This document shows, in pieces, positions 57,885 through 64,000 of a stretch of 64,000 nucleotides of DNA; within the stretch, counting starts at the first letter, position 1; every line of letters begins with the position of its first letter. Source of the DNA: Xanthostigma xanthostigma (lineage: Eukaryota; Arthropoda; Insecta; Raphidioptera; Raphidiidae); NCBI GenBank assembly GCA_963575645.1, contig OY754465.1:34359501-34423500 (forward strand), read 5' to 3'. Made by a program: the position numbers and the translations under genes. The notes under the pieces were generated by a model. That model was not told the origin of the DNA. It made no database searches and saw only the letters and a program-made list of their open reading frames with translations.

Positions 57885-58830
57885 GCTGATAGGCTCGCTC
57901 AAACTCGCGTCTACACTCTACAGACACCAATATCACATTGGCACCCTGACTTCCGCATGCGCACTGCGCAGTTATGACTTATTGGCTACGAAGTTACGTT
58001 TTATGTTATCTAGGCATATTTTATATATACTTGTTACTCTATTGTTTTTAGAAACATGCTCAATATTTAATAAAAATAAAAACGTATATTGAAGAAATAA
58101 TAGATAACAATATTTTGTTTTCGTTTATTTGATATTTCCCCACTAACAGTGGACCCGAGATATTATTGTTAAAAGTTAATACAAAAGCCAAGAAGTGGGT
58201 GGAACCCTATTTGAACACTTAATTTTATTTTTTTCCGCAGAGATGGTGCTAAAATAAAAAAAAAAACGTCTGTCAAAAAGATGCACATTTAAAAAATGAA
58301 ATCAATGTATCCGAGAAGTTTGACCACAGATGATGGAACTTTGTACATGAATTTGTTCAATATATTAATCAATATATTTATTCAATAATTGTTACAAAAA
58401 AATAAGAATTGTTGCTAGCAACTGGCAAAGAATAAAAAAATTTAAATATCGATACTCTCTTGTTTTTATATAGAAAATTTGACGCGTCATTTATCAATTT
58501 TAAATATTTGATTAGAAAATAGAAAAGTATTACTAAACAATTGATTATTAAAGGGAAAAATACTAATTATACTATAAAGAACGAAAGTATTAAATAATAC
58601 TATAATTGAAGACTAAATATTGTAATCTATTATAATTTCTGTAATATATTCTGAGAATGTTTCTAAAAACAAAAGAGTAACGACGAGTCTTTTTAAAATA
58701 TGTTCAATGATATAAAATGTAACTTTATTAAATAGTCGACAATACGTCATAACTGCGCAATGCGCATGCAGAAGCCAGGAAGCCGAAGTAATATTGGTGC
58801 CTGTAGCCGCGTCACACTCAACATGATTCG
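57885..58830. mobile_element. Foldback DNA transposon with ~220-bp inverted arms
   Basis: The arm 57885-58113 is inverted at 58612-58830. Shared text includes ACACCAATAT, GCATGCGCACTGCGCAGTTA, TGACTTATTGGCTACGAAGT and GTTTTTAGAAACATGCTCA, with moderate divergence. The 500-base middle is A+T-rich without an ORF. It begins about 400 bases after the last Mbs stop, so it may be part of an extended 3' UTR or lie just beyond the gene. Confidence 0.75.
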
Positions 58831-61800
58831 TTTTTTGAATGGTAAAAGTAACAAATTCAAACACAAATTTTTAATTTATTCTTAATCGGTGTGCTATTGT
58901 GAGGTCTCTCTGATTCTGTAATTAAAAATTCAGTGATCGTCATTTTTTCGATTTTTTTTTAAGAATTTTAAGTTACTTGTTACCAATAATAGCCTCTAAA
59001 ATAGGCTTACAATAAAAAAGAAACAAATAACCGTCATCCTTGGTAACTTAAAATTTTAAATTTGTTACCAGAGTCGGAGAGTCATCTTTTATCGTTTATT
59101 ACCAAGTCCACAAAATATCCTATTGTACTAATTTAATTTATTATATATTATTAATTTACATAATATTATATTTAAGTCTTAACTCAGATTTCTCCTTTAG
59201 CGATATACCTAAATATAATTTGTAAGTAGACTGTTTTTAGAAAACATTATAATCCACTTCAAATTTTGGTTATTGTGATTGATTTTTAATACAGATGAAT
59301 AGCGGAGTTCTTTTTTTTTATTTATTGGTTTACTGTATACAAATTCTAATAAGTAAATAATGCCTTATGCAAGAACGCATTCTTTTTAGGATACATATTA
59401 GGTGTTTCTAGTTTCTTCTGAATGGTTGTTAAATTTGCTAAATGGTATGTCGTGTTTTTTTTCTTTTTTTTTTTGTCACATTATTGTTTGTTATTTTGTA
59501 ATGAATCTTCGAAAAGTTTTTGTTTTCAGTATTAAAATTAACACAGCATCTGTAGAAAGGGTGAACAAACGAAAGTTATACCAGAAATGAATCTAATTGT
59601 TAAGTACATGACAAGGGTGGATTATGGGAAAGATTCAGCAACTGTTTACTTGTGAATTTTTTTAAAGTTTAAAGATGTCACACAGCACGGCTTGAGCCAC
59701 TGATCTCTAATGGATAGCGAGTAGACGACTAGTCCTTAAACAATAGTGATTGGACATTGGACAGACGCTCTGAGGATTACATTTTTAGCAGAAAATTTAA
59801 ATTATTAATAACTCACGCTGCATTATAAATGTACTTTCAAGCTGAGAATACTAAATAATATTTCTAATAACTGTTCTTATGGGAATATTGATATTACTAT
59901 TGGGATAACACCATAGGACATCTTGTGACAGAAATTAATAATAATAATAATATGTACAATATGAAAAATGGCGGATTCGGCATTACATTTGGCCTAAACT
60001 CCGCCCATATATCAAATCCCAATACAGTTTGAAAAATATCAAAGCAAACAACCCGTCTAAAAAGTCACCCATAAAATATTAACACGGCACTGCTCTGCTT
60101 GATTTCACATAACATTGGCTATTCATTGATCAGTGATTTGAGCAAGTGATAATTATTAGGGTATTGCAAATAAAATAAATATATATATTGTATAATATAT
60201 ATATTTACTTCAACGACAATAATGTATCAATGAAGGATTTACTTCCTTTTTTTTAGCAAATTAGGATTTCTTTTTTTGTTTTAGGGAGTAGGTAACCAAT
60301 CACTAGGGATTGTTTACTGGTCTTGACACGCTAAACGCCAGAGCAAATTTTTTGATATTTCCAAAGCCCTGATTAAAAAAAATGATCAATTGCCTTAAAT
60401 TTATTGAAAAACTGTATTATTAAAATTGGAAAAACTCCGCCATGTTTTTAGGTCACTTCCATTTTGACAGATCCCAACAGACAGAATGAAAAGTAATTGT
60501 AATGCAATCAATAAATAAGTCATTTTTGTTTCGGTCTGTTGATTATTGCATTATATTGGTATTTTAATGAAAATCGTGTTGCTGTATTAAATATTAGTTT
60601 TATTTGGAGAGATTGGATGTTTCCCCTGCTGTTTTTCGAACTATTTTTTTACGTAATTGTAATTTGATAATGCTCACAATATTTTTCAAAATATTGACGT
60701 CAAAGCGATCAAAGTAAATAGATGTTATAAAGTTGCTAATAGTTTTCCTGTTAGAAAAAACTCCTAAACATTCTACGTAGTCCGCCCTTTCGAACTTTTT
60801 AAATAGTGTACATAATAAAAACAAATTCCTTTCGTCAAATCATGTTTATATGCTCTTCATTAATGAATATAATATTATATAGGTGTTAATATATGAACAA
60901 TAATCAAACAATTAACTTAAAACATAGTAATTGCTATGCCTTGTCCGAAAATAGAAGCAGTGTTCATTGTACGTTCAAAAAAAAAAAAATATCATATCGT
61001 CATTTGTTTCAAACATATCCATATTCATATACCTTATAATATTCTGTTAGGTTATAGAAAAGAAAATAGGGAATATCAAATCATTATATTTACACTTCAT
61101 TCATAAAAACTATAAATGTTCATTGTTATATTCCATTTTGACCCTTTCTTGATGCATATCCGTCAATTTAACTCTATTAAAACGTGATAAATGAGCCAAA
61201 AATGTATACATTTTTTCAGTGATCGAGAAGCTGTTTATCAAATTGTAAATGCAATTCCCCCATTATTTACTTATTACATATTGCTGGACAAGATGCATCA
61301 AACAGAAAACGCCAGCTGGTTTTCCAAGCTTGAGGAACTGTAGTGCAAGCCGGCAGCAACAACCCTCCTGTCTACAGCTGTCATTACTAAAATAAATCGT
61401 AACAATGAAAAGTAGCACAGCGATTCTTCTTCAGTACTTGAAAGTAAAAAGAAGAAGCTTTGCAAAGCTGGATTAAATAAAATTTTTATTTGCTAAATGT
61501 CTAATCATCTAATGATTAACGTTTCAACAACTAATCTGATATGTTCCTTAAGAAGTAATAAATGTGAAATTAAATTAGGGGAAATACATTAAGAACTTGA
61601 CTACTGTTTATACAGATCCTGATACAAACACTATCTAGCCAAATTACAAATTCACACACTAAATCTAATGTTCTTTCATGTAGTCATTATGATTTAAAGT
61701 TGATTATATGGCGTTTTATCTTATTTTTAAACTTTGATAGTTACATAAGTAACAAAATCTTGAAAGGGTCAAAATTCATAGTTTAAGCTCCCATGACACA

Positions 61801-61990
61801 AAAAGTTACCCCAAAGAACACCTCAAAATTATAAAGTGAAAATGGCTGAAAAACATGTCAGAAACATGTTACGCCCGCCAGACAAGTAAAAATTTGTTAA
61901 TTGTTATTTTTTATGAATTTTTGAAATTTAAAAAAAAAACATGATTTTACTTTCCAAAACACCTGCTTGAAATTTACACAATTTGTAGTA
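58831..61990. other. Downstream of Mbs, nothing recognised
   Basis: The stretch is A+T-rich with T runs and an AT microsatellite near 60178-60206. I found no coding exon, transposon end or RNA gene. Confidence 0.5.
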
Positions 61991-62018
61991 AATCATGTAC
62001 CATTTTTGAAAAAATTGG

Positions 62019-64000
62019 TCTGGCTGACAATTTTTGTTAATAAGTTAGCCAGACTTAAATTGTTATAAACTATTTTTTTTTATGAAAATACATTTCATAA
62101 CACCTCCTTGATTTTTTTTTTAAATAAAGTTTAAGATCTCTTCTATCTAATACAACTGGTCTGGCTGACAATTTTTGTTAATAAATTGGTCAGACTTCAT
62201 TTGTTATAAAATTTTTTGTTTATGAAGTCTGTCATAGTAAAAAACATTTTTTCGCTGACAGACCAATTTTTATGCATAAAATAGATGTCAAACCTTCGTT
62301 CAGAAAAAAATTAAGGTGGTGTTTTGACACGGCCCTTGTAAAAGCTAATTTGTTTATAAAAAAACGCTGTCACGGCGCTTAAAAATTGAATCTGGCATGG
62401 TAAAAAACAATATTTTGATGAAAAATGTATTAAAGTATAAAAAAGGGATCTACCGTATTAATTTAGAATAAAAAAAAAATTTGTTTTCTAGTTAGCAACG
62501 ATTATACCATATTTTTTCATTAAAAAATGTGGTCGCAGCACTCGAAAAATGAAGTCTGTCATAGTAAAAAACATTTTTTCGCTGACAGACCAATTTTCAT
62601 GCATAAAATATATGTCAAACCATCTTTCAGAAAAAAATTAAGGTGATGGTTTGACACGGCCCTTGTAAAAGCTAATTTGTTTATAAAAAAAACGCTGTCA
62701 CGGCGCTTAAAAATTGAATCTGACATGGTAAAAAACAATATTTTGATGAAAAATGTATTAAAGTATATACAAGGAATCTACCATATTAATCTATAATATA
62801 AAAATGAATCGCAAAATGTGTTGGTAAGCGCATAACTCAACAACGCCTGGACCAATTCGGCCAAATCTTTTTTTAAAATGTTCGTTGAAGTTCAAGGATG
62901 GTTTTTACGGCGAGAAAAATTAGAATTATTGCTGGAAAAACCCTAAAAATAGCCCTTTTCTTTTTCCCATACAAATGATTTCTAACTAAAACGTAGTCAA
63001 TTTGAGCTTTATTGCTATGGTATAAAGTTCATATTAAATTATTATTAAAAACACGAATTTTTTTTAAATTCGTATCCATGGTTTTAAAATATAAACAGCC
63101 TTATGTATGATTTGAAAAAATTCTGTCAAAAATTAAAAAAACATTTATATATACTTTTAACATTTTTCATCATTAAATAATTTTCAAGTGATTTTATAAC
63201 CTCAAAAGTACTCAACACGTGACACGAGCTTCCAATAACAACGGATTTTGTGTTGTAAGTATACTTTTTTTTATTCATATCGAAAATGTTGTTGATCTTA
63301 TAAAAATTGGTCGATAATTTATTTATTGAAGAGTACTAATCAGACGTTAATCAAAGATTCAAATATCCCCATTCGTTCTTTTGCACCGGGCACGACGGTG
63401 CAGCCGGAGTGTTCGACATACACACATATACGTCCATGTATATTTTAAAATAAATAAAATAGATAGATAGATGTTCCAATTATATAGATATATATATATA
63501 TAATACTGTTAGGCGGTACGAAGTTCGCCGGGTCCGCTAGTTTAGAATAAAAAAAAATTGTTTTTTTGTCTAGTTAGCAACGATTATACCATATTTTTTC
63601 ATTAAATGCGACCACATTTTTTAATGAAAAAATATGGTAATCGTTGCTAACTAAAAAAATTTTTTTTTTTTACTCTAAATTAATACGGTAGATCCCTTTT
63701 ATATACTTTAATACATTTTTCATCAAAATATTGTTTTTTACCATGCCAGATTCAATTTTTAAGCGCCTTGACAGCGTGTTTTTATAAACAAATTAGCTTT
63801 TACAAGGGCCGTGTCAAAACACCACCTTAATTTTTTTCTGAAAGAAAGTTTGACATCTATTTTATGCATAAAAATTGGTCTGTCAGCGAAAAAATGTTTT
63901 TTACTATGACAGACTTCATAAACAAAAAATTTTATAACAAATGAAGTCTGTCCAATTTATTAACAAAAATTGTCAGCCAGACCAGTTGTATTAGATAGAA
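62019..64000. mobile_element. Large foldback element running off the window, with a Helitron inside
   Basis: The arm 62141-62536 is inverted at 63607-64000 with few differences (for example CTGACAGACCAATTTTTATG and GACACGGCCCTTGTAAAAGC). Between the arms a second, forward, partial copy of the arm (62550-62789 and 63541-63605) is split by the Helitron at 62790-63540. The unit GGTCTGGCTGACAATTTTTG also occurs at 62019, outside the arm. There is no ORF. The right border lies beyond 64000. Confidence 0.8.
62790..63540 (+). mobile_element. Helitron (751 bp), inserted between A and T
   Basis: The left end is TCTATAATATAAAAATGAA, followed by AACAACGCCTGGACCAATTC, a common insect Helitron 5' region. 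The right end has GGCGGTACGAAGTTCGCC, able to fold, and stops at CTAG. Flanks are A (62789) and T (63541). Removing it restores ATTAA-TTTAGAATAAAA, which exists uninterrupted at 62466-62482 in the neighbouring copy. The interior at 63060-63125 matches 9565-9645, and 63370-63470 matches the minus-strand Helitron at 36960-37070. Confidence 0.9.

Overview
The window is A+T-rich animal DNA, most likely from an insect. It holds one large plus-strand gene, short exons scattered in repeat-filled introns, and many DNA transposons, Helitrons and non-LTR elements. I cannot name the species; a hemipteroid insect is only a guess.

The host gene is the myosin phosphatase targeting subunit (Mbs / MYPT / PPP1R12 family). 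Its first exons (PP1-binding N terminus and first ankyrin repeats) lie before position 1. From 2101 to 22553 I can thread 13 coding exons with matching splice phases. They carry the last ankyrin repeats, an acidic stretch, Ser/Thr-rich linkers, and the two conserved ROCK-type inhibitory sites ([10 protein letters not shown] and KRRSTGV). A roughly 24-kb intron (22554-46287) follows. The C-terminal coiled coil is encoded at 46288-46482 and 47680-47766. It ends in either of two terminal exons, 50728-50826 or 57390-57476, each encoding a version of the leucine zipper with its own stop.

Inside the big intron, 44122-44739 is a long coding exon with its own ATG, rich in Tyr, Ser, Asn and Pro. It splices in phase into 46288. 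It is probably the first exon of a short isoform from an internal promoter. The arrangement resembles the vertebrate small myosin phosphatase subunit (M20/M21) made from the 3' part of PPP1R12B. A long and a short Mbs product, each with two possible zippers, would give at least four C-terminal combinations.

The rest is mobile or repeated DNA. A minus-strand LINE remnant of the R2-type (restriction-like endonuclease) group lies at 26040-27344, next to an inverted pair of tRNA-derived SINEs (25311-25950). Helitrons lie at 36297-36911, 36912-37617 and 62790-63540; the last has an empty-site paralogue in the same window. hAT, PIF/Harbinger, Tc1/mariner-like and pogo-like non-autonomous elements are present, some with exact target duplications. 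There are many near-perfect hairpins, including a 414-bp palindrome (23943-24356), a palindrome made of palindromes (54064-54702) and a large foldback at the window's end (62141-64000). Two adjacent tandem arrays at 29376-30450 carry CRE-like and NRF1-like palindromic motifs. I saw no second host gene, no confident intact tRNA, and no prokaryotic features.
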